NCBI GenBank assembly: GCA_029260825.1
Contig: JAJDCM010000059.1
Span: forward strand, 77,098 to 114,265
DNA from: Planctomycetota bacterium
GTDB taxonomy: Bacteria > Planctomycetota > JACOTG01 > JAJDCM01
Direction: 5' to 3'
DNA: 37,168 bases
This document shows, piece by piece, positions 26,801 through 35,061 of the stretch. Made by a program: the position numbers and the translations under genes. A model generated the notes under the pieces. The model had not been told where the DNA came from. It saw nothing but the letters and a program-made list of their open reading frames with translations, and searched no databases. Position 1 is the stretch's first letter. Every line of letters begins with the position of its first letter.

Positions 26801-27436
26801 ATGGTCCACTTTCTGGAGGCGATCTTGGCCGAAACGACCGAACTCCTTCTTAACTTCTACGCAGGAGATGAATCCGCACTTGGCGACCTGCTGGATCGCC
26901 ACATGCGCACCCTTCACGGAATGGTTCATCGGAAGCTTGGCTGGGCCATCCGATCCAAGGAGGAGACCGGGGACATGGTGCAAGAAGCGGCCATCCGATT
27001 CCTGCAATACGGCCCCCGCATCCGCGTCACCAACGAACCGACGTTTCTGGCCTTGCTCCTACGGGTGGTCGAGAACGTAATTCGCGACAAACACGACTTC
27101 TACACCCGGCATCGACGAGCAATGAGCCGGGAGGAGTCCATCCCAGACACCATCCTCGACCTTTCGACACCGAGCCAGGCGGCGATCGAAGGGGAAGAAA
27201 AGGAATGGGTTTGCCTTGGCCTGAATTTCCTCGAAAAGGAGGAACGCCTCCTCATCGCCGACCGAGATTGGGAGCAACTCTCTTTTGTTGATCTGGGAAA
27301 GAAAATGAATCTACCCGCCGGTACCGTCCGCAAGCGATACCAGCAGGCCGTCATCCAACTCGCCGCAGTTGTCTCCAGGCTGCGTAAAGGGGAACTCAAT
27401 CAGATCCTCCGCGAATCGGGCCACCTCGAACCGTAG
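26801..27436 (+). CDS. ECF-type RNA polymerase sigma factor
   Basis: A 211-residue sigma-70 family factor of the extracytoplasmic-function type, of the kind that in planctomycetes is typically paired with Ser/Thr kinases rather than anti-sigma factors. Region 2 spans about residues 15-95 (NFYAGDESALGDLLDRHMRT, then EETGDMVQEAAIRFLQYGPR, which corresponds to core-binding 2.2 and the -10 recognition helix). Region 4 spans about 140-200 with the helix-turn-helix LSFVDLGKKMNLPAGTVRKR. No transmembrane or anti-sigma gene is adjacent. It is divergent from the receptor kinase, the expected partner, and lies 301 bases upstream of the FG-GAP/TIG gene. ATG 26801 has no strong ribosome site. Confidence 0.9.
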   Translation: MVHFLEAILAETTELLLNFYAGDESALGDLLDRHMRTLHGMVHRKLGWAIRSKEETGDMVQEAAIRFLQYGPRIRVTNEPTFLALLLRVVENVIRDKHDFYTRHRRAMSREESIPDTILDLSTPSQAAIEGEEKEWVCLGLNFLEKEERLLIADRDWEQLSFVDLGKKMNLPAGTVRKRYQQAVIQLAAVVSRLRKGELNQILRESGHLEP

Positions 27437-27737
27437 TCGCCGCTTACCCGTTCGGGCTCCTCGAATATCTTGCCTTTCTTCCCGGAAAAAACGGATTCTA
27501 GACGCCGTTTCGGCCCTGATTGAGGCACCCCAGGATTGCTCAAGGCCTCTTCCCAGCCCAGCTTTCCGCCAGCAACCTCAAAATTTTTTCCGGATTCCGG
27601 TACGGATCCTCCCGCGCTGCCGCTTCCCGGATCAGGATACCTACACATTGCAAGGGCGAGGCGCTCGCGACCGATCTTCTCACAGAGTTGTGGTAGCCGT
27701 ATGCGAGCCCCTCGAATCAAACAGGAGGAACTCAAAC
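27437..27737 (+). other. 301-base leader region before the FG-GAP/TIG gene
   Basis: No gene. The long frame upstream of 27738 is open but not protein-like, and the minus-strand frame 27400-27735 is a shadow. The only definite element is the AGGAGGAA ribosome site at about 27722-27730. Promoter boxes were not identified. Confidence 0.4.
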
Positions 27738-30700
27738 ATGAACAGGATCGTAAGGGGTACGTGCGCGATCATCGCAACCCTTGGCTTCGCCTTCGCGTTT
27801 GCAGGAGCGGTCAGAGCAGCCACCATCACACTCCAAAACGAAATCTTGACCGACCCCTCTCAGGCCACCACAGCCACCACGGCCACCGATACCGACATCA
27901 CCGGTGCTCTTCTCACCCCGGGTCCTTCGGACTATCCGATTCGAATTCTCTCGATCGAGATCATGACCAAAAACACTTCCGGAAACCCCGCGAGCCGAGA
28001 TTTTGACATCCAGATGTTCAATCATCGGCCCCTGTCACATTTTTCCGAGCCATCGAGGCGATCGGATCCCGACTGGACAATTGACGACATCGAATTCCAG
28101 GCAAACATGTTCAGCTCCGTCGACGTAAGTGATCTGGGAATCGTGATCCATTGCGGGTCCATTGCCATCGGTGTGAGGCCGAGCTCCGTCGGCGGACCTT
28201 CCGACCCCAAGCTCGTTTGCGACCTCACCGGGTGCAATAACGATGAGAACATCTTCTGGGATGACAGCGGGAACGATCAATGGGATGGCCCCTGCCCCCA
28301 AGGAGTACCCGGAAGCTTCGCCATCAGGGCTGTCGTTGAGACGAACGTCTCCCTTCCTCCCGCAACCGGAATGGCCAAGAGTCGGGTGAGGATTGATTCC
28401 CTACCCGGGACGCTGGGTCAGTTCTTCGGCATCGCCGCCAAGGGCATCGGAGACCTTGACAATGATGGCCTCGAAGAGGTCGCCGTGGGAGCCAGCGGGG
28501 ACACCGAAGGTGGGTCGAACGGCGCGGTTTGGATCCTCTTCTTGAATTCGAATGGAACGGTTCGGGATCAACAGAAAATCAACAACGTGCACGGAGGCCT
28601 CACCAATCTTCCGAGCAACGGAGCCAGGTTCGGGGACTCCGTTGGCAAACTCGGGGACGTGGACGGAGACGGCATACCCGACATCGCCGTGGGCGCCCCC
28701 CAGGACGACGGGACCACGCCACCTGACCCGCAGTACAACTACGGCGCGGTCTGGATTCTGTTCCTGAATTCTGACGGGACGGTCAAGAGCGAGATCAAGC
28801 TCGACGAAACGAACGTGAATTTCCTGACCCTCAGCTGCAAGTTTGGATCAGCTGTTGAGGGAGTCGGGGATCTGGACGGCAATGGTGTTCCCGACCTGGC
28901 TGTCGGTGCCTCCGGCTGGGGACCGAACCCCCCCTTCTTCAACATCGATCATGGTTCCGTTCACATCTTCCTGCTTGATAGCAACGGGGATCGTCTTAGC
29001 CATCGATGGATCCGCAGCAATCTCACAGGATTCAACTACACCCTCGAGCAGTTCGACCTCTTCGGGGCCGCACTCGCCCGCGTTCCCGATGTCAATGGCG
29101 ACGGCAGGGACGACCTCTGGGTCGGGGCTCCATTTGTCAACGACTATCAAACCTCGAGCGGAGCGGCCTTCATCCTCCGGCTATCAGATGCCGGCTTCGT
29201 CAGTAGCTACACCCGTCACGAAGCCGGTCTTCGTTACGATGACCTGGGCGGGCAAGACCTGGCCGTGATCCCGAACCTCGATGGGTCCAACGGGCACGCG
29301 CTGGCTGTGACGAGCGAGAACGATCCTTGTATTGCCGACCCAAGCAATGGAGATGGAGATTCCATCATCCTGCGGATGCAGAACTCCAGCCAGGCTCCCA
29401 TCTCGACTCACCTCCTCAATTCGGTTTCGGGTGGGTTAAGTTTGCCCCCGGGAGAACAACCGAATTTCACGTCGATCGGTTGCATCGGAGACCTCAACGG
29501 CGACGGCATTCCAGACATTGTCGTGGGGCAAAGCATACTTCAGGCCATTGACATCATTTTTCTTGACCGATGCTCCCCGGTCAACGTCACCGATTTCAAT
29601 CCGACCTCCGGAATCTCCCTGGGTGGAGACACCGTGACCATTACCGGGAGTGGATTCACGAGTATCCCGGACACGACGGTCATCTTCGGTAATGCGGCGG
29701 GCACCGTCACGAGCGTCACTGCGACCGAAATAGAAGTTGCGATTCCCGGTCAGCTTTCCGGAGTGAACCGGGTCGATATCATCGTCACGAACTCCAATGG
29801 AAGCTGCCGCATGGCCGAAGGCTTCACCTACCTTCCTTGCCCGTCGACCACCATCTCAGCTGTCGTTCCCAGCAGTGGCTTTGAGCCGGGCCTGGAAAGC
29901 GTCACCATCAACGGATCCAACCTTAACCTGGGCGGCAACACCCAGGTGTTCTTCGATGGCAACCCCGCGACGGTCGTGAACGCCACCGCGTCTTCAATCA
30001 CCGTGACGACTCCACCTGGCACCGGAACCGTGGATGTTCAGGTCACGAACAACTGTGGGTCCGGCACCCGAGTCAACGGCTATAGCTACAACCCGTGCAA
30101 TCCAACCGTGACATCCTTCACTCCGAGTGGAGGGCGAGAGCCTGGCGGAATCACCGTCACCCTCACGGGAACCAATTTCACGTACGGAGGAGGTACTCCT
30201 TCGGTGACCTTCGGAGGCGTTCCCGCCAGCGTTGTCAGCTTCACCGCAACGTCGATTGAAGTCTTGAGTCCGCCGGGTACAGGCAATGCGATCCTCGAGG
30301 TCACGACCTCCTGCGGCTCAGTAAGCCCGGTGGCCAGGTTCAACTACAGTCCTTGCAATCCAACGAGTGTCACGACCATCGAGCCCGATACTGGCGCAGA
30401 AAGCGGAGACACCCAGCTTCACATCCGAGGCTCGGGATTTGTCCAGGACGAGGTCAGAGAGGTTCTGTTCGGCGGAGTTGCGGCCACGATTGTTCGACGG
30501 ACCTCAGGGAGAATCGTGGTGAGGACACCTCCGGGGACCGGAACTGTGGACATCTCGATTCGCAACGATTGTGAGACGCTGGTCGTTCCCGCATCCTACA
30601 CCTACTTTCCCGACGAGATCGCCGCAAGGTTCGGAAGCGTTAACGTTGATGACGGGGATCGCGCCGATGTACTGTTCATCAACGGTAGTGCGGGCGATGC

Positions 30701-31091
30701 CAACCGGGTCGAACAAGTCAACCTTCTGGACCCGTTCAACTTGACCATCACCGCTGCTCCATCCCGGGTCAACTCGACGTACGCGGTCTGGGCGTTCGTC
30801 GGTGAGCCCACCTCTGGAACCGTCTTCAACTCGCCATTTGACCTGGGACTTCTCGGTTTCGCGCCCCCCTATGGAGGAGGAAATCCACCGGCCATCTGGA
30901 ACACGATCGGGAGCTTTCCGATTCTTGGCCAGCCTACATTCAACTCCGCCATTGCCCCGGCGACTCTCTTCAGCCACCCCGGGAGGGCAAACCCACTTTG
31001 CGTCACGTTCCAGGGCATCGTTCGCGACAACGAAGCTCGAATTCCCGAAGGATTCGCGGTCACAAACGCGGTCATTCTCAAGGTTCAATGA
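27738..31091 (+). CDS. Exported FG-GAP / TIG repeat protein with shared C-terminal module
   Basis: A 1117-residue secreted protein. ATG 27738 follows AGGAGGAA at ideal spacing and opens a signal peptide (MNRIVRGTCAIIATLGFAFA, cleavage near AVRA). Residues about 28-225 are an unrecognised beta-rich domain. Residues about 228-610 are FG-GAP (integrin-alpha-like) repeats with calcium loops GDLDNDGLEEVAVG near 238, GDVDGDGIPDIAVG near 306, GDLDGNGVPDLAVG near 376, PDVNGDGRDDLWVG near 450, a degenerate one near 511, and GDLNGDGIPDIVVG near 584. Four IPT/TIG beta-sandwiches follow at about 612, 701, 787 and 873, each opening near a Cys-Pro or Cys-x-Pro and carrying a second Cys. Residues 962-1117 are the module shared with the genes ending at 216 and 9549. 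It is probably a surface adhesin or structural protein, calcium-dependent. It is followed by a hairpin terminator. Confidence 0.9.
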   Translation: MNRIVRGTCAIIATLGFAFAFAGAVRAATITLQNEILTDPSQATTATTATDTDITGALLTPGPSDYPIRILSIEIMTKNTSGNPASRDFDIQMFNHRPLSHFSEPSRRSDPDWTIDDIEFQANMFSSVDVSDLGIVIHCGSIAIGVRPSSVGGPSDPKLVCDLTGCNNDENIFWDDSGNDQWDGPCPQGVPGSFAIRAVVETNVSLPPATGMAKSRVRIDSLPGTLGQFFGIAAKGIGDLDNDGLEEVAVGASGDTEGGSNGAVWILFLNSNGTVRDQQKINNVHGGLTNLPSNGARFGDSVGKLGDVDGDGIPDIAVGAPQDDGTTPPDPQYNYGAVWILFLNSDGTVKSEIKLDETNVNFLTLSCKFGSAVEGVGDLDGNGVPDLAVGASGWGPNPPFFNIDHGSVHIFLLDSNGDRLSHRWIRSNLTGFNYTLEQFDLFGAALARVPDVNGDGRDDLWVGAPFVNDYQTSSGAAFILRLSDAGFVSSYTRHEAGLRYDDLGGQDLAVIPNLDGSNGHALAVTSENDPCIADPSNGDGDSIILRMQNSSQAPISTHLLNSVSGGLSLPPGEQPNFTSIGCIGDLNGDGIPDIVVGQSILQAIDIIFLDRCSPVNVTDFNPTSGISLGGDTVTITGSGFTSIPDTTVIFGNAAGTVTSVTATEIEVAIPGQLSGVNRVDIIVTNSNGSCRMAEGFTYLPCPSTTISAVVPSSGFEPGLESVTINGSNLNLGGNTQVFFDGNPATVVNATASSITVTTPPGTGTVDVQVTNNCGSGTRVNGYSYNPCNPTVTSFTPSGGREPGGITVTLTGTNFTYGGGTPSVTFGGVPASVVSFTATSIEVLSPPGTGNAILEVTTSCGSVSPVARFNYSPCNPTSVTTIEPDTGAESGDTQLHIRGSGFVQDEVREVLFGGVAATIVRRTSGRIVVRTPPGTGTVDISIRNDCETLVVPASYTYFPDEIAARFGSVNVDDGDRADVLFINGSAGDANRVEQVNLLDPFNLTITAAPSRVNSTYAVWAFVGEPTSGTVFNSPFDLGLLGFAPPYGGGNPPAIWNTIGSFPILGQPTFNSAIAPATLFSHPGRANPLCVTFQGIVRDNEARIPEGFAVTNAVILKVQ
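30621..31091 (+). other. Shared C-terminal module, copy 3
   Basis: Residues 962-1117 of the FG-GAP/TIG protein. Landmarks are FGSVN, ADVLFINGSAG, YAVWAFVG, LGLLGFAPP, VTFQGIVRDN, PEGFAVTNAV and a terminal ILKVQ. It is the most divergent copy in the middle but keeps both ends of the module. Confidence 0.75.
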
Positions 31092-31137
31092 TCCGCCATC
31101 GCCCTCGTCCCTTGCAGGCGATTGCCGGATGACGAAC

Positions 31138-31170
31138 ACGGCTGCCGGAGACCCGGCAGCCGTCTTTCAG
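31138..31170 (+). terminator. Hairpin terminator after the FG-GAP/TIG gene
   Basis: A perfect 11-bp inverted repeat, ACGGCTGCCGG at 31138-31148 and CCGGCAGCCGT at 31153-31163, with loop AGAC, followed by CTTTCAGTTT. The T-tract is interrupted but the stem is very stable. It lies 47 bases after the stop, between convergent genes. Confidence 0.8.
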
Positions 31171-31260
31171 TTTCTGGAGTTCTTGGGCCTCACCAAAGTT
31201 CGCGAAGAAGCCCAAGAATATTTCCGGGATGATCCGCTTCATGCAAACACGCTGCTGGAT

Positions 31261-31692
31261 CTAAAAAGTCCCGGTTACGTAGCTATTACCCGACACAGCT
31301 GTAAATGTTCCCGGCCCACCACCGTAGGAACTTGCATAAAAACAGACCGGGGGTGGTTGAAGCGGAGGTGGGCAATCCACGTCACCACTGTAATCGAAAC
31401 TGGTGCCCCAAGACTCCCATCCTTCCCTCGACAAAGCGACATACAAAAAACCTGAATAAAAGGCATTACACTCTCCGAATCCCAGATGGAAGGTATAGCC
31501 TACCCTGCCTGGATTACTCGGAGGAACGGCAGGATGAACGACGATACTAAGCATCCCGGTGGTTCCAATCAAGGCCGGTTCGCTTGCATCGATGACTGTA
31601 AAGGTCTGATCGTCCGGAAATCCCTGAGCAGCCACCGCAACCGGAAATAGCAAGAGAACAAGAAATGGAACAAAAAGCTTCTTTGTGAACAT
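31261..31692 (-). CDS. Small secreted protein of unknown function
   Basis: A 143-residue protein with a clear signal peptide (MFTKKLFVPFLVLLLFPVAV, cleavage near VAAQ). ATG 31692 is preceded by TTGGAG at 7 bases. The in-frame extension to 31830 is not protein-like. The mature part of about 120 residues is beta-rich with three cysteines (GECNAF, VDCPPP, PVCFYA) and a proline-rich stretch, and ends SGNSYVTGTF. I do not recognise a family. It lies 192 bases after the di-heme cytochrome gene on the same strand and faces the hairpin terminator at 31138. Confidence 0.65.
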   Translation of the reverse strand: MFTKKLFVPFLVLLLFPVAVAAQGFPDDQTFTVIDASEPALIGTTGMLSIVVHPAVPPSNPGRVGYTFHLGFGECNAFYSGFLYVALSREGWESWGTSFDYSGDVDCPPPLQPPPVCFYASSYGGGPGTFTAVSGNSYVTGTF

Positions 31693-31884
31693 GATGCACT
31701 CCAATCGTACTTCGAAAAATGGCCAGTTGAAAACAAGACCCGGTAGACTTGGATTTCGAAGGCACATTCGTCTCGTCGCTGTTTGACCCATCGGGTCAAG
31801 AGGCGAGCGACCTTCCATAAGGAGGGTCAAAACAGAAGTGGTTTCGTGCGATGTATCGCTGGAGGAATGACTTGTGAAAGATCC

Positions 31885-33687
31885 CTAAATCGACTTTTTC
31901 CCACCAAGGGATCGGAGGAAAACTCCAAGGTCACGGATCTGGGCCTTGCTGAACTCTTCGGTACCGGGATGATTCAGCCGCCCGAGCACTTCTTCGATCG
32001 AGGAAGCTCGACCGTCATGAAGAAGTCGATTGCGATGGCCCACTCCCCGAAGAGAAGGCGGATTGAAGGTTGAAAGCCCTTTTTCATCTCGCAAGTTCAC
32101 GTCATATGTAAGAGGAGATGTCCACTCCGGGCCCCGATGACACTTCATGCAGCCGGAGGATTGGAAAAGATCGTGACCCCGCTCCCACTCGGCCTCATTT
32201 TCTTTTCGCCGGGAGGACAGTGGAGGAGGCGGAGGTAGATTCTTGAGAAATGATGCTAGAGCCTGAGCAACACCCTCAGGGCCCCCTTCAAGATGCATCG
32301 TCGTGGCGAGGGACTTCTCGACCTGGTCTTCCAGGGTAGGCAGACTTCCGTTCCAACCGTAAGGCGCTGTATCCGAAACCCCAAGAAGAGACAGAATTCT
32401 TTTCGGTGTCCCGAAGGTTCCGTCCCCAAGAGTGTCGGACAAGAGCCCGGCTGTATGCCCATCGGTGTGGCAGCTATGACAGCTCATCCAGCCATCGTGA
32501 GATAGAGATCCATCGTAGAAAAGACGCTCACCGCGCTTGGCAAGTGTTAACGGTTCGCCGCCTCCCCCGCCAACACGTCCAATACGATCGACAAGATCCA
32601 CGGTAGCGACCCTTCTCGTTTCCAGATCTACCCGCGACAGTGTATCCAGAAGCTTGGAGACGACAAACACACAAGAGCCGTTCTTTGATCGGCCAAGACC
32701 AAGAGCCATCGGCCCCACTCCCACTGGAATTCGTTCCTCCTTGGAGCCTTCAGGATCGGTGATGCAAAGCCCACCCCCTCCCGACAAAGCCACCAGAGTC
32801 TTTCCTGATGAAAGACGCAAAAGCGGACCTGGATCGGCGGCTCCTCTCCCGACCTCACCAAGTTGAATGACACGACCCCGCTGAAGAGGATTCCCATCTT
32901 GCTTGACAAGAGATTCAACCTGAAGCTCCCGGATCACGTTCGAAACAAGTTCTCCCCAGTGAATGTCATCAAACGTTGTGCGGGCCAGAGGATTCAAGAT
33001 CTGGTGGGAAAGTAAGACTCGCTGCCCGTTCTGCGCGACTCCAAGTCCTTGAATGTTGTGGGCTCTGATTTGATGAAGAGAAAGAAGCTCAAGGTCGACC
33101 GATCGAATGCATGCAACGTTTCCGCCAAAGCCATCAGCGACAATCAAGAGCGACCTACCCGGAATCGAACAAACTTCACGGGGCGAGAACGAAAGCCGCA
33201 CAGTCTGAACCTTCTCTTTTCTCCACGAAAGCGACTTCTCACCTTCGTAGCGAAAGGGGATTCGAGACAACGCTCTACCCCAAAGAGACGAGACAAAAAC
33301 ACAACCATCTTTCTCTTCCGCTCGAACAGGACTTCGGGGCAATGCAATGCGGTCAAGAACCCGAAGTTTCCCGGATTTCGCAGACAGAAGAATCGCCTGG
33401 GAATCGGCCTCGTCCAGCGCAACAAGATGGATCCCATCTTCGAGGAGAAGTAGATCCGAGAGCTTCTTGCCGATCCATACTTCGCTCTGCTTGATCAGGG
33501 AATCGGGAGAATGAACGGACACCGATCCGCATTCGTTGGCGACCAGAAGCTGATTGGGTACGGGTAAGAAAACAACTGCTACAGGACGAGGAGCTCGCTC
33601 CCTCACAGAACCACGGAGGGCCGCAAGGGGTGACCCGATAAAAAGCACGAGACACAAACCCAGGAAAACACGTGGCGTCACATTCAT
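31885..33687 (-). CDS. Beta-propeller / di-heme cytochrome c (peroxidase-like)
   Basis: A 600-residue exported protein with signal peptide MNVTPRVFLGLCLVLFIGSP. Residues about 30-380 have the repeating short-strand pattern of a YVTN/NHL-like beta-propeller (RPVAVVFLPVPNQLLVANEC, SGKTLVALSGGGGLCITDPE). The C-terminal part carries two c-type heme sites, CHSCH near residue 401 (in GWMSCHSCHTDGH) and CMKCH near 512, arranged as in the cytochrome c peroxidase/MauG superfamily. LFYDGSLSHDGWMSCHSCHT and FNPPSLRGVGHRNRLLHDGR match conserved peroxidase phrases. A periplasmic electron-transfer or oxidase role is likely. The substrate is unknown. It starts 48 bases after the S41-like gene, suggesting one transcript. 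Confidence 0.85.
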   Translation of the reverse strand: MNVTPRVFLGLCLVLFIGSPLAALRGSVRERAPRPVAVVFLPVPNQLLVANECGSVSVHSPDSLIKQSEVWIGKKLSDLLLLEDGIHLVALDEADSQAILLSAKSGKLRVLDRIALPRSPVRAEEKDGCVFVSSLWGRALSRIPFRYEGEKSLSWRKEKVQTVRLSFSPREVCSIPGRSLLIVADGFGGNVACIRSVDLELLSLHQIRAHNIQGLGVAQNGQRVLLSHQILNPLARTTFDDIHWGELVSNVIRELQVESLVKQDGNPLQRGRVIQLGEVGRGAADPGPLLRLSSGKTLVALSGGGGLCITDPEGSKEERIPVGVGPMALGLGRSKNGSCVFVVSKLLDTLSRVDLETRRVATVDLVDRIGRVGGGGGEPLTLAKRGERLFYDGSLSHDGWMSCHSCHTDGHTAGLLSDTLGDGTFGTPKRILSLLGVSDTAPYGWNGSLPTLEDQVEKSLATTMHLEGGPEGVAQALASFLKNLPPPPPLSSRRKENEAEWERGHDLFQSSGCMKCHRGPEWTSPLTYDVNLRDEKGLSTFNPPSLRGVGHRNRLLHDGRASSIEEVLGRLNHPGTEEFSKAQIRDLGVFLRSLGGKKSI

Positions 33688-33735
33688 CAGACCGAAATCC
33701 TACGGACTCTTATCATTCGATCGAGGACCATCCAA

Positions 33736-35061
33736 TCACGCACTCCTCCAGAGGCCCAGGCTCTCCAGCGCTACGGGGATCGGGTCGGTATCTGCTCCGC
33801 CTACCTTCTTGTCCGGCTGAACTGACCGAAGAATCGATCCTTTGGATTGATCCGCCGAATGCGGAGAAAGAAGCCATTGGGTCACAAAGCGAACATGAGA
33901 CGTCCACCCCGGCACCTCAAACGTCGAGCGGAGACCACTCGCTCCCGGTGTATTCTGCCCCACCAAGATCGCTCTTTTTCTCATTCTCAAGCTAGCCGCC
34001 AACCACTCGGCCCCGCCCCTTGTCCGTGGCCCCACCAAGACAGCCATCGAAAGATCACCGAACAGGGCATCCGGACCCGCGATGTAGTCTTTGTCCCCTT
34101 CCTTCGACCGGATTGATCCGATCACCCCTCCAGCAAGCAGAGCATCCGCGACCAGGACCGAACAATGGGCATCGGGTGCCCAGCATTCCCGAAGGTCCAG
34201 GATAACAGCTTTTACCCGATCATCTCGAATTCGACGGGCCGCCCTTCTCAACTCGTGGGCAGAGCTTGCATCAAAAGACTCGACCTTGACATAGGCGGCA
34301 GGCGCATTCGGTAGGGAAAAATTCCACTCCCCGGAATCTTCTCTGAAAACACCCGAAACCGTCTGCCTTGGAGTTTCCCGGCGAATCATCTTCACCGGTC
34401 GCCGGGCCTTCGAGCCGGGATGCCCCATGACGTAAATCACTTCTGACCCCGAGGGACCGCGGGCGTACGTCATGAATTCCTGAAGATCCATCTTTGCGGT
34501 ATCGAGTCCGTTGATCTCATAGATCGTCTCGCCAGGTTTGATCCCCGCTTCGTGAGCCGGGCCTCCGTAGAACGTCCGGGTCACCTTCGGACGATCCTCC
34601 CACTTCAAGTAGACACCAACGCCAACGTACCGATTCGCCGTAAGACTCTTGTCGACCTTCGCCTCTTCAGCGTCCACCGGCGCAGCGCCTCCGGGTGTAC
34701 CGGCCAAAATACCCCGGCCCATCTCAACGGTCATATCGGATCCCGGAGATGAGGATTTCTGAGCCGCATCAAAAAGATTCCCGAGAGTCGAACCGCATTC
34801 ATCCCCTGCCGCCTCAAACCGACCGAGCCACTCTTCCTGAGACAGGTTGAACGTCTCCGCGATTCGCTTCACACCCCCTCGCAAAACCTGAGTCCGGCTG
34901 GGGCGATTCACGTGCTTTGCAACAAGCAAGTCCACGAGAGCAAGAGTCTTTTCCACGAACGTGGTTCTTGGCGACTCGTGAAGCGTGGAAAACGAACCAG
35001 CAGCCGATTCAACAAAAACGAAAGGAATCAGCAAGAAAAGGAATGAAGCCGCGCGTACCAT
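33736..35061 (-). CDS. S41/C-terminal-processing-protease-like protein lacking the catalytic pair
   Basis: A 441-residue exported protein with signal peptide MVRAASFLFLLIPFVFVESA. ATG 35061 has GGGGGAT five bases upstream. TTG 35076 is in frame but lacks such a site. Domain order follows CtpA: helical N-terminal region, PDZ domain at about 145-230 (YGGPAHEAGIKPGETIYEIN), then the S41 fold (YVKVESFDASSAHELRRAAR, VILDLRECW). The catalytic segment VLVGPRTRGGAEWLAASL...VGQNTPGAS aligns ungapped with the family's VLVNGGSASASEIVAGAL...VGxxTFGKG. The Ser position is Gly349, the Lys position is Ala374, while the intervening Glu, Ala-Arg, Gly and Thr are kept. The usual NPGG after DLR is also lost. 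It is therefore probably a pseudoprotease that binds peptides. It precedes the di-heme cytochrome gene by 48 bases. Confidence 0.85.
   Translation of the reverse strand: MVRAASFLFLLIPFVFVESAAGSFSTLHESPRTTFVEKTLALVDLLVAKHVNRPSRTQVLRGGVKRIAETFNLSQEEWLGRFEAAGDECGSTLGNLFDAAQKSSSPGSDMTVEMGRGILAGTPGGAAPVDAEEAKVDKSLTANRYVGVGVYLKWEDRPKVTRTFYGGPAHEAGIKPGETIYEINGLDTAKMDLQEFMTYARGPSGSEVIYVMGHPGSKARRPVKMIRRETPRQTVSGVFREDSGEWNFSLPNAPAAYVKVESFDASSAHELRRAARRIRDDRVKAVILDLRECWAPDAHCSVLVADALLAGGVIGSIRSKEGDKDYIAGPDALFGDLSMAVLVGPRTRGGAEWLAASLRMRKRAILVGQNTPGASGLRSTFEVPGWTSHVRFVTQWLLSPHSADQSKGSILRSVQPDKKVGGADTDPIPVALESLGLWRSA

Noticed and set aside
30621..31091. The shared C-terminal module as a type IX secretion C-terminal domain or PEP-CTERM tag
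   Set aside because: No PEP motif, no terminal membrane helix with basic tail, and none of the short conserved motifs of T9SS tails; no T9SS or exosortase gene in the window.
31129..31455. Plus-strand frame starting MTNTAAGDPAAVFQF after the FG-GAP/TIG gene
   Set aside because: It begins inside the terminator region, has no ribosome site, and its second half lies antisense to the small secreted protein, which has a signal peptide and ribosome site.
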